Assembly (NCBI GenBank): GCA_038198775.1
Contig: JBBPZV010000001.1
Coordinates: 1-64,000 of the forward strand
DNA from: JACCYJ01 sp038198775
GTDB taxonomy: Bacteria > Actinomycetota > Actinomycetes > Propionibacteriales > Nocardioidaceae
DNA: 64,000 bases
Direction of reading: 5' to 3'
The notes beneath the pieces were generated by a model. It ran no database searches, was not told the DNA's origin, and worked only from the letters and a program-made list of their open reading frames with translations. Shown here piece after piece: positions 54,549-62,445 of this stretch (within the stretch, counting starts at the first letter, position 1; every line of letters begins with the position of its first letter). The position numbers and the translations under genes were made by a program.

Positions 54549-56525
54549 ATGGGACTGCTCGAGACGATCGGCGCCCCTCGGGACCTCCGCCCGCTCAGCG
54601 ATGAGCAGCTGGAGACCCTTGCCACCGAGATCCGGCAGCGGGTCATCACCGCCGTGGCGCACAACAGCGGTCACCTCGGCCCGAACCTGGGCGTCGTCGA
54701 GCTGACGCTGGCGCTGCACCGGGTCTACGACTCCCCGCGCGACAAGATCCTGTTCGACACCGGTCACCAGACCTACGTGCACAAGATGCTCACCGGCCGC
54801 GCCGACGGCTTCGACCGGCTCCGCAAGCGGGGCGGTCTCTCCGGCTATCCCAGCCGGGCCGAGTCCGAGCACGACGTGATCGAGAACTCCCACGCGTCGA
54901 CCGCCCTGTCCTACGCCGACGGGCTGACCAAGGCGTACGCGTTGCGTGGCGAGGACCGCCACGTCGTCGCGGTCGTGGGTGACGGGGCACTGACCGGTGG
55001 GATGGCCTGGGAGGCGCTCAACAACATCACCGCCGCCGCCCGGCCCCTTGTCATCGTCGTCAACGACAACGGTCGCTCGTACACCCCCACGGTCGGTGGC
55101 CTGGCGAACCACCTGTCAGCGCTGCGGACCGACCCGCGGTACGAGGACACGCTGGAGGCGATCAAGGAGCGGCTGAACCGCGTCCGGCTGGTCGGGCCGC
55201 TGACCTACGACGCGCTGCACGCGATCAAGCGGGGCCTGAAGGACGTCCTAGCACCGCAGGGCATGTTCGAGGACCTCGGCCTCAAGTACGTCGGGCCGGT
55301 CGACGGCCATGACCGGCCCGCGATCGAGCAGGCGTTGACGCAGGCGCGCAACTTCGGCGGCCCGGTGCTCGTGCATGTGCTCACCACCAAGGGCGCGGGC
55401 TACGAGATCGCGGTCCGCAACGAGGTCGACCGAATGCACCAGTCGGTGCCGTTCGACCCGGAGACGGGGGCCGCGATCACGGTGCCGCCGGCCACCTGGG
55501 GGTCGGTGTTCCGGGACGAGATCGTCGCGATCGGGCAGGCGCGCGACGACGTCGTCACCGTCACCGCCGCGATGACCTACCCGACAGGGCTGGACGCCTT
55601 CGCACAGCGGTTTCCCGACCGGCACTTCGATGTCGGCATCGCCGAGCAGCACGCGGTGACCAGCGCCGCCGGGCTGGCGCTCGGTGGGCTGCACCCGGTG
55701 GTGGCGGTGTACTCCACGTTCTTGACCAGGGCCGTCGACCAGGTGCTGCTCGACGTCGCGCTGCACCGCTGCGGCGTCACGTTCGTGCTGGACCGGGCCG
55801 GTGTGACGGGTGAGGACGGGCCGAGCCACAACGGGATGTGGGATCTCAGTCTGCTCGGGGTGGTGCCGACGCTGCGGATCGCGGCGCCCCGAGACGGGGC
55901 TCGGCTGCGAGAGCTGCTGCGGGAGTCGGTCGAGGTCGATGACGCCCCGACCGCCTTGCGGTTCCCGAGGGGAGCGGTGGGTGACGACATCGCGGCGACG
56001 ACACGGCTCGGCACGCTCGACGTGATCGCACGGGAGGGACCCTCCGACGTCCTGGTGATCGGAGTCGGCGCCATGGTGCGGACCTGCGTCGACGTCGGCG
56101 AGAAGCTGCGCGCGGAGGGGTACGGCGTGACCGTCGTCGATCCCCGGTGGGCCAAGCCGGTGGACACGGCGCTCGTCGACCTCGCCGCTGAGCACGAGCT
56201 CGTCGTGAGCGTCGAGGACAACGTCGTCACCGGTGGCTTCGGGGCGGCGCTGACGCAGCGGCTGGCCGCTGCCGGTGTCGACTCCCGGGTGCGAGTCCAT
56301 GCCCTGCCGGCGCGGTTCCTGGACCACGACGGCCGCGACGCGATCCTGGCTGAGGTCGGGCTGACCGCGGACGTGATCAGCCAGGACGCGGTGGACGCGT
56401 TGCGCCGCAACGGTGAGGTCGAGCTGCCCGGCCGACCCTCAACCGGGATCTCCCGGCGTACGAGCGGCGCGAACCGCCGAGCGGTCGAGAGATCGCAGGA
56501 ACCACAGGGACCGGTGGCGCGGTAG
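54549..56525 (+). CDS. dxs: 1-deoxy-D-xylulose-5-phosphate synthase
   Basis: DXS joins pyruvate and glyceraldehyde 3-phosphate with thiamine diphosphate, the first step of the MEP isoprenoid route that also feeds undecaprenyl phosphate. The 658-residue protein shows HNSGHLGPNLGVVELTLALH, FDTGHQTYVHKM, the thiamine motif GDGALTGGMAWEALNN, the transketolase segment FDVGIAEQHAVTSAAGLA and a C-terminal VEDNVVTGGFG. A 40-residue tail rich in Arg and Ser follows. GGAGG lies 9 nt before ATG 54549. Confidence 0.96.
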   Translation: MGLLETIGAPRDLRPLSDEQLETLATEIRQRVITAVAHNSGHLGPNLGVVELTLALHRVYDSPRDKILFDTGHQTYVHKMLTGRADGFDRLRKRGGLSGYPSRAESEHDVIENSHASTALSYADGLTKAYALRGEDRHVVAVVGDGALTGGMAWEALNNITAAARPLVIVVNDNGRSYTPTVGGLANHLSALRTDPRYEDTLEAIKERLNRVRLVGPLTYDALHAIKRGLKDVLAPQGMFEDLGLKYVGPVDGHDRPAIEQALTQARNFGGPVLVHVLTTKGAGYEIAVRNEVDRMHQSVPFDPETGAAITVPPATWGSVFRDEIVAIGQARDDVVTVTAAMTYPTGLDAFAQRFPDRHFDVGIAEQHAVTSAAGLALGGLHPVVAVYSTFLTRAVDQVLLDVALHRCGVTFVLDRAGVTGEDGPSHNGMWDLSLLGVVPTLRIAAPRDGARLRELLRESVEVDDAPTALRFPRGAVGDDIAATTRLGTLDVIAREGPSDVLVIGVGAMVRTCVDVGEKLRAEGYGVTVVDPRWAKPVDTALVDLAAEHELVVSVEDNVVTGGFGAALTQRLAAAGVDSRVRVHALPARFLDHDGRDAILAEVGLTADVISQDAVDALRRNGEVELPGRPSTGISRRTSGANRRAVERSQEPQGPVAR

Positions 56526-56608
56526 GTTCGGTCACCGGGATCAGGGTGGGCACCGGACGTTCACCCGCCCGGAATGTCGAGACCTGGCACGGCGTTGGAG
56601 GTGCCGTC

Positions 56609-57586
56609 ATGAGATGGACGATTCGACGCCCAGACGGCGAGGCCGCCACAGACCCGCTGGACACCGGTTCGGCGGAGCCGGCCACCCATCCGCTGGTGCA
56701 TGTCGTCGACGAGATCCCCGAGCTGTCGCCGCAGGTACGACCCGTGCTCGTGCACGCGCTCGACGGCTTCCTGTCCGCCGGCCAGGCGCCCAGGTTGGCT
56801 GCCGGCCACCTCGGCGGGACCGGTGGACGGGTCGTCGCCAGCTTCGACATCGACCGGTTGTACGACTACCGCGCCCGGCGCCCCGGCCTGGTGTTCGACC
56901 AGGACCACTACAGCGGGTACGAGGGGCCGCGGCTTACCGTGCGGCTGCTGGCGGATCGGGCCGGCAGGCCGTACCTGCTGCTCGCCGGCCCCGAACCCGA
57001 CTTCGGGTGGGAGCAGTTCGCGCTCGCGGTGCGGGCCGTGGTGGAGCGCTTCGGCGTCTCGCTGACGATCGGGATCGGCGCGGTGCCGATGGCCGTCCCG
57101 CACACCCGGCCGACCATGATCACCGCGCACGCCACCCGCAACGACCTCATCGACCGGCCGAACGTGTGGAGGGGCCAGCTGATGGTGCCGGCAAGCGCCC
57201 AGTCCATGCTCGAGCTGCGCCTCGGGCAGTGGGGCCACGACGCCATGGGCTATGTCGCGCACGTGCCCCACTACCTCGCCCAGGTCGAGTTCCCGGCGGC
57301 CGCACTGGCGCTGGTGTTGGCGTTGTCGGCGCGTGCCGACCTCGACCTCGACGCCGAGCCGCTGCGGGAGGCGGCGGCCGCCGCCGTCGTCGAGATCGAT
57401 CAGCAGATCGCCGAACAGGACGGCGGCGAGGTGCTGACCGGGCTGGAGCAGCAGTACGACTCGTTCACCCGCGGTGCCACCGACTCGTTGATCGACGAGG
57501 AGGGTTCGCTGCCCTCGGCCGACGAGCTGGGGCGCCAGGTGGAGCAGTTCCTCGCCGGCCTCGACCGGCGCGACGACCGCGACTGA
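56609..57586 (+). CDS. PAC2 family protein (proteasome-assembly-chaperone-like)
   Basis: The 325-residue protein matches the actinobacterial PAC2 family: VVASFDIDRLYDYRARRPGL, then YLLLAGPEPDFGWEQFALAV, IGIGAVPMAVPHTRP and ITAHATRNDLI. A C-terminal acidic helical part follows. The family is linked to proteasome assembly by homology only, and its role in actinobacteria is unsettled. ATG 56609 has GGAGG 7-8 nt upstream and is preferred to 56546. Confidence 0.85.
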   Translation: MRWTIRRPDGEAATDPLDTGSAEPATHPLVHVVDEIPELSPQVRPVLVHALDGFLSAGQAPRLAAGHLGGTGGRVVASFDIDRLYDYRARRPGLVFDQDHYSGYEGPRLTVRLLADRAGRPYLLLAGPEPDFGWEQFALAVRAVVERFGVSLTIGIGAVPMAVPHTRPTMITAHATRNDLIDRPNVWRGQLMVPASAQSMLELRLGQWGHDAMGYVAHVPHYLAQVEFPAAALALVLALSARADLDLDAEPLREAAAAAVVEIDQQIAEQDGGEVLTGLEQQYDSFTRGATDSLIDEEGSLPSADELGRQVEQFLAGLDRRDDRD

Positions 57587-57588
57587 GC

Positions 57589-58455
57589 GTGCCGTCGTCG
57601 GTCGCGGAGCTCGTGGCGATCCTCGAGCTCGAACCGATCGGGGACGACGTCTTCTGCGGTGCGCAGCCACCCCGGTCGACCCTGCAGCGAGTGTTCGGCG
57701 GCCAGGTCGCGGCCCAGGCGCTGCGCGCCGCCGCCCACACAGTCGATCCGGACCGCCGGGTGCACTCGTTGCACGCGTACTTCCTCCGCGGCGGCGACAC
57801 CGCGGTCCCCATCAGCTACGACGTCGAGCGGATCCGCGACGGCGGCTCGTTCAGCACCCGGCGGGTGGAGGCCCGCCAGCACGGCCTCGTGATCTTCTAC
57901 CTGACCGCATCGTTCCAGCGGACCGAGCAGGGCTTCGTACACCAGGACCCGATGCCGTCCGTACCCCCACCACAAGACTGTCCCGACCTCGGTGAGCTGC
58001 TGGAGCCGATCAGCTCCCGGGCCGCGGCCAGCTGGCGCCAGGAGTGGTCCGCGCTGGAGGTCCGCTCCGCGGGGGACAGCCGTCCCGGTGGCGCCATCTC
58101 GCCGGAGGAGCATCCGGCGCGCTCGCGGCTGTGGCTGCGGGCCCACGGGGACCTCGGGGACGACCCCGTGCTCAACAGCTGCCTGCTGACGTACGCCAGT
58201 GACCTCACGCTGCTCGGGTCGACGCTGATCCCGCACCAGGTGATGATCGGCTCGCCGCTGCTCCAGGTCGCCTCGCTCGACCACGCGGTGTGGTTCCACC
58301 GGCCGGTGCGGACCGACGACTGGCTGCTCTACGACCAGGTCTCCCCCTTCGCCGGTGGTGGGAGGGGGCTCGCGTTCGGGCGGCTGTTCGGCGCGAACGG
58401 CACGCTGGCGGCGTCGGTGGCGCAGGAAGGTCTGATCCGTCCGGTGCGCGGTTGA
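57589..58455 (+). CDS. tesB: Acyl-CoA thioesterase II
   Basis: The 288-residue double-hotdog protein hydrolyses acyl-CoA. It shows RVFGGQVAAQALRAAAHTV, VHSLHAYFLRGGD and, in the second hotdog, LNSCLLTYASDLTLLGSTL and LDHAVWFHRPVRTDDWLLYDQ. The catalytic Asp/Gln/Thr set of TesB is spread over these segments. GTG 57589 lies 2 nt after the PAC2 stop, so the two are likely co-translated. A stem-loop follows the stop. Confidence 0.92.
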   Translation: MPSSVAELVAILELEPIGDDVFCGAQPPRSTLQRVFGGQVAAQALRAAAHTVDPDRRVHSLHAYFLRGGDTAVPISYDVERIRDGGSFSTRRVEARQHGLVIFYLTASFQRTEQGFVHQDPMPSVPPPQDCPDLGELLEPISSRAAASWRQEWSALEVRSAGDSRPGGAISPEEHPARSRLWLRAHGDLGDDPVLNSCLLTYASDLTLLGSTLIPHQVMIGSPLLQVASLDHAVWFHRPVRTDDWLLYDQVSPFAGGGRGLAFGRLFGANGTLAASVAQEGLIRPVRG

Positions 58456-58457
58456 GC

Positions 58458-58475
58458 CGGGCGCCGCATCGCCCG
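58458..58475 (+). terminator. Short GC stem-loop after tesB
   Basis: CGGGCG (58458-58463) and CGCCCG (58470-58475) flank a CCGCAT loop, starting 3 nt after the tesB stop. No U-tract follows. Confidence 0.4.
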
Positions 58476-58541
58476 AGCGGCCGCGGAGGTCCGGCCGTTC
58501 GGCGGATGTTATTGCAGAGCGTGCGACCAAAGATACGGTGA

Positions 58542-59723
58542 GTGAGTGTTGTGAAGCGGATGCTGGCGGCCGGAGCGGGAGTGCTGGCGGTGGCCGGCAT
58601 CGCCGGACCGGCCGCCGCCTCCACCGCTCCCGACTTCGAGGCCCCGTTCCCGTGCGGCCAGGTCTGGAGCGCCCAGACCCGGACCGGTCACAGTCCGAGC
58701 TGGTACGCCATCGACTTCAACCGGGCAGACGACTACCGCAACGCCGTCCTGGCGTCCGCTCCCGGCGTAGTGACCACCGTGTCCGACCTCGGGAACACCT
58801 CCTACGGCAAGTACGTCGTGGTCGACCACGGCGGCGGCTGGAGCACGCTGTTCGCCCACCTGGACGCGCAGTGGGTGGTGCCGGGCCAACGGGTCGACCA
58901 GGGACAGCTCATCGGGCTGCTGGGCACGAGTGGCGGCTCCACCGGTCCTCACCTCCACTTCGAGCAGCGCAGCAACGGAACCGACCAGCCGGCGGTGTTC
59001 CACGGCACGCCGCTCGTCTACAACACCGACCTGCGGTCCCACAACTGCGGCGACGTGCCGGTCGTCGGTGACTGGTCGGGCCGTGGCCGGACCGCGGTGG
59101 GAGTCTTCCGCCGCTCCAAGACCTCCAGGTTCCTCCTTCGCCGACCGGGCGGCGCCAGCTCCGACGTCGCCTGGGGCACCCCGGCGGCGGAGCCGGTGAC
59201 CGGCGACTGGAACGGCAACGGCGTCACCGACCTCGGGCTCTGGGATCCCGTCACGCGCACGTTCTCGTTGCGCAGTGCCCGAGGCAAGGTGACCACGGTG
59301 AAGTACGGGCGCCACAAGGACGTGCCGGTGACCGGAGACTGGAACGGCGACGGCCGCACCGACGTGGGGGTGTTCCGCCCGAAGAAGGGCGTCTTCCGGC
59401 TGCGGGCATCCGACGGCTCGACCACCCGGGTGCGCTTCGGGACGGTCGGCTCGCTGCCGGTGACCGGCGACTGGAACGGGAACGGGACCACCGATGTCGC
59501 GACGTTCGACCCCGCCACCGGTGCGTGGCGGCTGCGCCGCGACAACGGTTCGGCGAGGAAGTTCAGCTTCGGGGCACCCGGCAGCCAACCGGTCGCCGGT
59601 GACTGGAACGGCCGCGGCCGCACCGAGGTGGGGGTCTGGTCACCTCGCACCGCGACGTACGAGCTGCGCCGCGGCCGGCACGGGCAGCGGGTGCAGCAGA
59701 TCAGCTGGGGGCGGCACCGCTGA
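58542..59723 (+). CDS. Secreted M23-like peptidoglycan protein with five FG-GAP-like repeats
   Basis: The 393-residue protein has a signal peptide (MLAAGAGVLAVAGIAGPAAA). An M23 (LytM/LysM-type) domain to about residue 160 has NAVLASAPGVVTTVSDLG, VVDHGGGWSTLFAHLDAQ and the zinc/catalytic HLH in GPHLHFE. Five tandem repeats of about 40 residues follow, each with a core such as PVTGDWNGNGVTDLGLW, probably an FG-GAP/VCBS-type beta-propeller. The usual first zinc ligand His before AIDF is Trp, so activity is uncertain. GTG 58542 or GTG 58551 may be the start. The gene end overlaps the convergent DedA-PAP2 gene by 23 nt. Confidence 0.87.
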   Translation: MSVVKRMLAAGAGVLAVAGIAGPAAASTAPDFEAPFPCGQVWSAQTRTGHSPSWYAIDFNRADDYRNAVLASAPGVVTTVSDLGNTSYGKYVVVDHGGGWSTLFAHLDAQWVVPGQRVDQGQLIGLLGTSGGSTGPHLHFEQRSNGTDQPAVFHGTPLVYNTDLRSHNCGDVPVVGDWSGRGRTAVGVFRRSKTSRFLLRRPGGASSDVAWGTPAAEPVTGDWNGNGVTDLGLWDPVTRTFSLRSARGKVTTVKYGRHKDVPVTGDWNGDGRTDVGVFRPKKGVFRLRASDGSTTRVRFGTVGSLPVTGDWNGNGTTDVATFDPATGAWRLRRDNGSARKFSFGAPGSQPVAGDWNGRGRTEVGVWSPRTATYELRRGRHGQRVQQISWGRHR

Positions 59724-60987
59724 CTCGTCGCGGCAGCGCGGCGGCCACGGTTGCGGCCAGGGCCAGCCACAGCACCCCGAACGCCCACCCTCCGAGCACG
59801 TCGCTCGGCCAGTGCACCCCCAGATACACCCGGGACAGGCCGACCGCCGCAGCAAGGAGGGCAGCGGTCACCGCATAGAGGGGGCGCCGTACCGGGTCGG
59901 CCCGGGCGAGCAGGAACGCTGCGAGCCCGTAGCCGATCGTCGCAGATGCCGTGTGACCGCTGGGAAACGCGTACCCGCTGGCGTCGGTCAGCCAGAGTCG
60001 CGATGGCGGCCGGGGCACGGCGAAGCCGATGTTGAGCGCCAGCCGTACCAGCTGACCGGAGCCGAGCAGCACGACGACCACCGCTGGTACCCGCCAGCTC
60101 CGGCGGCGCCGCCAGTACGCCCAACCGGCCGCCAGCAGCAACGCGTACAGGGGCGGACCGGTCCCGATCGCTGTGACTGCGCGGGCCACCGGCGTCACCC
60201 AGACCTGCCGACGATCGATGACGTCGTCGAGGAGGGCTCGGTCGTCCGCCGCCACGCCGTCGTGCGCGGTGACGTCCTGCGCCAGGCCGGCGAAAAGCCA
60301 GGCCGCCACCCCCAGCACCGCCAGCGCCCAGACGAGCTTGGCGTCGAACCGAAGCAGCCATCCCAGGTGCGCCTCGGCGAACTCGTGGACCCTGGAGGAG
60401 TGCCGGAGCAGGCGGTACAGGAGCCAGCCGGCGACCGCGAGCAGCAGTCCGACCGAGATCAGGCTCAGGCGGTGCTCGGCGGTGCGATAGCTTCGCCCGA
60501 CTGCGTAGCCGGTCACCGCCACGGCGCCCGCCCAGGTGGCGGCGCCCGCGACGTTGAAGACCAGGAACCGGCCATACGGCAGCCGGCTCATCCCCGCCAT
60601 GCCCGGGATGAGCGCCCGCAGGCTGGCGGTGAAGCGACCGATGAAGACGGCTCGGCCACCGCGCTCTCGCACCAGCCGCTCGGCGCGGTCGAGGTGTTGT
60701 GGTCGAACGAGCCGTGACGGCAGCTTGGCGAGCAGGCGGCGGCCGTAGCGGCGCCCGACCTCGTAGCCCAGCGAGTCACCGGCCGCGGCCCCGAGGAAAC
60801 CGAGCAGCACGACCAGCCACAACAAGACCTTGCCCTCGTTGGCGAGGACCCCTCCGAGCAGGATGGCGATCTCGCCCGGGAACACGATCCCCAAGAAGGT
60901 CGACGCCTCCGCGGCCGGAAGGGCGAAGACGAGGACGAGCACCACGGGGGTGGGGACGTTGAGCAGGCCGTCCAGCAGCTGGGTCAT
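59701..60987 (-). CDS. Fused DedA-family / PAP2-phosphatase membrane protein
   Basis: The 428-residue protein joins two membrane domains. Residues 1-190 are DedA-like (FPGEIAILLGG, GRFTASLRALIPGMAGMSRLPY). Residues about 240-420 are a PAP2 phosphatase with FPSGHTASA and GLSRVYLGVHWPSD, although the first PAP2 motif (NIGFAVPRP) lacks its usual Lys. DedA proteins include the undecaprenyl-phosphate flippases UptA-type, and PAP2 proteins such as BcrC dephosphorylate undecaprenyl pyrophosphate. A fused recycling enzyme is therefore plausible. The gene follows uppP by 12 nt on the same strand. Confidence 0.87.
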   Translation of the reverse strand: MTQLLDGLLNVPTPVVLVLVFALPAAEASTFLGIVFPGEIAILLGGVLANEGKVLLWLVVLLGFLGAAAGDSLGYEVGRRYGRRLLAKLPSRLVRPQHLDRAERLVRERGGRAVFIGRFTASLRALIPGMAGMSRLPYGRFLVFNVAGAATWAGAVAVTGYAVGRSYRTAEHRLSLISVGLLLAVAGWLLYRLLRHSSRVHEFAEAHLGWLLRFDAKLVWALAVLGVAAWLFAGLAQDVTAHDGVAADDRALLDDVIDRRQVWVTPVARAVTAIGTGPPLYALLLAAGWAYWRRRRSWRVPAVVVVLLGSGQLVRLALNIGFAVPRPPSRLWLTDASGYAFPSGHTASATIGYGLAAFLLARADPVRRPLYAVTAALLAAAVGLSRVYLGVHWPSDVLGGWAFGVLWLALAATVAAALPRRVSGAAPS

Positions 60988-60999
60988 CAGCGCAGTAGC

Positions 61000-61923
61000 T
61001 CAGCCGATCGCGAAACGCAGCGTGCCCAGGGCGCCGACCACGAGGCAGTAGATGGCGAACGGCGTGAGCGTGCGGGTCTGGAAGTAGCGGACCAGGAACC
61101 GCACCGAGAGGTAGGCGGCGATTCCGGCGACGAGGGCACCGACGACCACCTGACCGCGGATGCCGTTGCCTGCCGGGCCGGCCAGGACGGGCAGCTTCAG
61201 CACCCCGGCGGCAAAGATGACGGGCGTCGCGAGCAGGAACGAGAACCTGGCGGCGTCTTCGTGGTCGAGCCCCCGCAGCAGGCCGGCGACCATCGTGATA
61301 CCCGACCGGGAGATGCCGGCCAGCAGCGCGAAGGTCTGGAACACACCGATCACGCCCGCCTCGCGGTAGGCGAGGTCGCCGAGCGTCCGACGGTGACCGA
61401 CGACGGTTGCGGTTCCTCCGCTCGGCGAGCCCCCCGCCGACTCCTCCTGCTCGGCGTGACGGCGCAGCCGTTCGCCTCCCAGCAGGATCAGGCCGTTGAC
61501 GAACAAGAAGATCGCGGCCGCCAGCGGCTTGGCGAACAGGGTGCGGAACGTGTGTTCGAGCAGCAGGCCGGTGACGCCGACCGGGATCGTCGCTAGCACG
61601 ATCAGCCAGGCCAGTCGCTCGTCGGATGTCTCCACCCGCCGCCGCCAGCAGGAGCGGAAGAAGCCGGAGATGATCCGAAGCCAGTCGCGCCAGAAGAACG
61701 TCAGCAGGGCGATCGCGGTGGCTACGTGCAGCGCGACGATGAACGCAAGGTACGGCGACTCCTCGCTGTTCGCCGACGAGGACTCCGTCACCAGGTGCTC
61801 CCACGACCCTCCGATCAGCGCGGGCACGAGCACGGAGTGGCCCAGGCTGGAGACCGGGAACAGTTCGGTGGCGCCCTGCAGCAGGCCGATGACCACCGCC
61901 TGCAGGTAGCTGATCTCGTCCAT
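61000..61923 (-). CDS. uppP: Undecaprenyl-diphosphatase UppP (BacA)
   Basis: UppP removes a phosphate from undecaprenyl pyrophosphate to renew the lipid carrier for cell-wall synthesis. The 307-residue membrane protein has the conserved QGATELFPVSSLGH and the second motif AGISRSGITM. A longer loop (residues about 43-58, Ser/Glu-rich) separates the first two segments. It probably forms an operon with the downstream DedA-PAP2 fusion gene and is divergent from a BlaI-type repressor gene. Confidence 0.94.
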   Translation of the reverse strand: MDEISYLQAVVIGLLQGATELFPVSSLGHSVLVPALIGGSWEHLVTESSSANSEESPYLAFIVALHVATAIALLTFFWRDWLRIISGFFRSCWRRRVETSDERLAWLIVLATIPVGVTGLLLEHTFRTLFAKPLAAAIFLFVNGLILLGGERLRRHAEQEESAGGSPSGGTATVVGHRRTLGDLAYREAGVIGVFQTFALLAGISRSGITMVAGLLRGLDHEDAARFSFLLATPVIFAAGVLKLPVLAGPAGNGIRGQVVVGALVAGIAAYLSVRFLVRYFQTRTLTPFAIYCLVVGALGTLRFAIG

Positions 61924-62002
61924 AGGGCAGGTCTCCGGTGTCCTCGTCGAAGCGATCGGTTCGGAACGCGGCGGCGTTCCGGCTGGTGTGACAGGCTGGC
62001 TC

Positions 62003-62033
62003 TACGACACAGTCGTACTATCGCATCGTAGTA
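62003..62033. promoter_or_regulatory. Overlapping dyads, likely operator of the BlaI-type repressor
   Basis: A perfect 15-nt palindrome, TACGAC-ACA-GTCGTA (62003-62017), overlaps a second dyad, TACTA (62016-62020) and TAGTA (62029-62033). Together they lie directly before the AGGAGG site (62037-62042) of the BlaI-type gene and 80 nt from uppP. TAC...GTA dyads are typical of BlaI/MecI repressors, so both genes may be controlled here. Confidence 0.6.
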
Positions 62034-62048
62034 GACAGGAGGCGGGCC

Positions 62049-62444
62049 ATGCCGGTTTCCGGCAGGTACGGGCGTCCGCGTGGCGGGCTGGAGCGCGAGG
62101 TGCTCGCCAGCGTCGCCGCGGCGGGGCAGCCCATCACGGCTGCGGAGGTGCTCGCCGACCTCGGCGGGGGGCTCGCGTACACGACGGTGATGACGACGTT
62201 GGCCCGCCTGCATGCCAAGGGTGTGCTGGTCCGCGAACGCAGCGGCCGGGCTTACACGTACGCCTTCGCCGACGACCCCGACGCCGTCGACGCCTCCCTG
62301 ACCGCCCACGGCATGCGCCGGTTGCTCGATCGCGGCGAGGACCGGGCGGGGGTGCTTACCCGCTTCGTGGCGGAGCTGGGGCCTGACGACGAGGAGCTGC
62401 TGGTGCGCCTGCTGAACGACTCCTCCCCCTCCGCCGGGAGCTGA
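62049..62444 (+). CDS. BlaI/MecI/CopY family transcriptional repressor
   Basis: The 131-residue winged-helix protein has the BlaI pattern: LEREVLASVAAAGQPITAAEV, then the recognition helix LAYTTVMTTLARLHAKGVL and a C-terminal dimer helix region. In other species BlaI represses beta-lactamase or cell-wall genes and is cleaved after a BlaR1 signal. AGGAGG lies 6 nt before ATG 62049. An M56 metallopeptidase gene follows by one base. Confidence 0.9.
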   Translation: MPVSGRYGRPRGGLEREVLASVAAAGQPITAAEVLADLGGGLAYTTVMTTLARLHAKGVLVRERSGRAYTYAFADDPDAVDASLTAHGMRRLLDRGEDRAGVLTRFVAELGPDDEELLVRLLNDSSPSAGS

Positions 62445-62445
62445 C

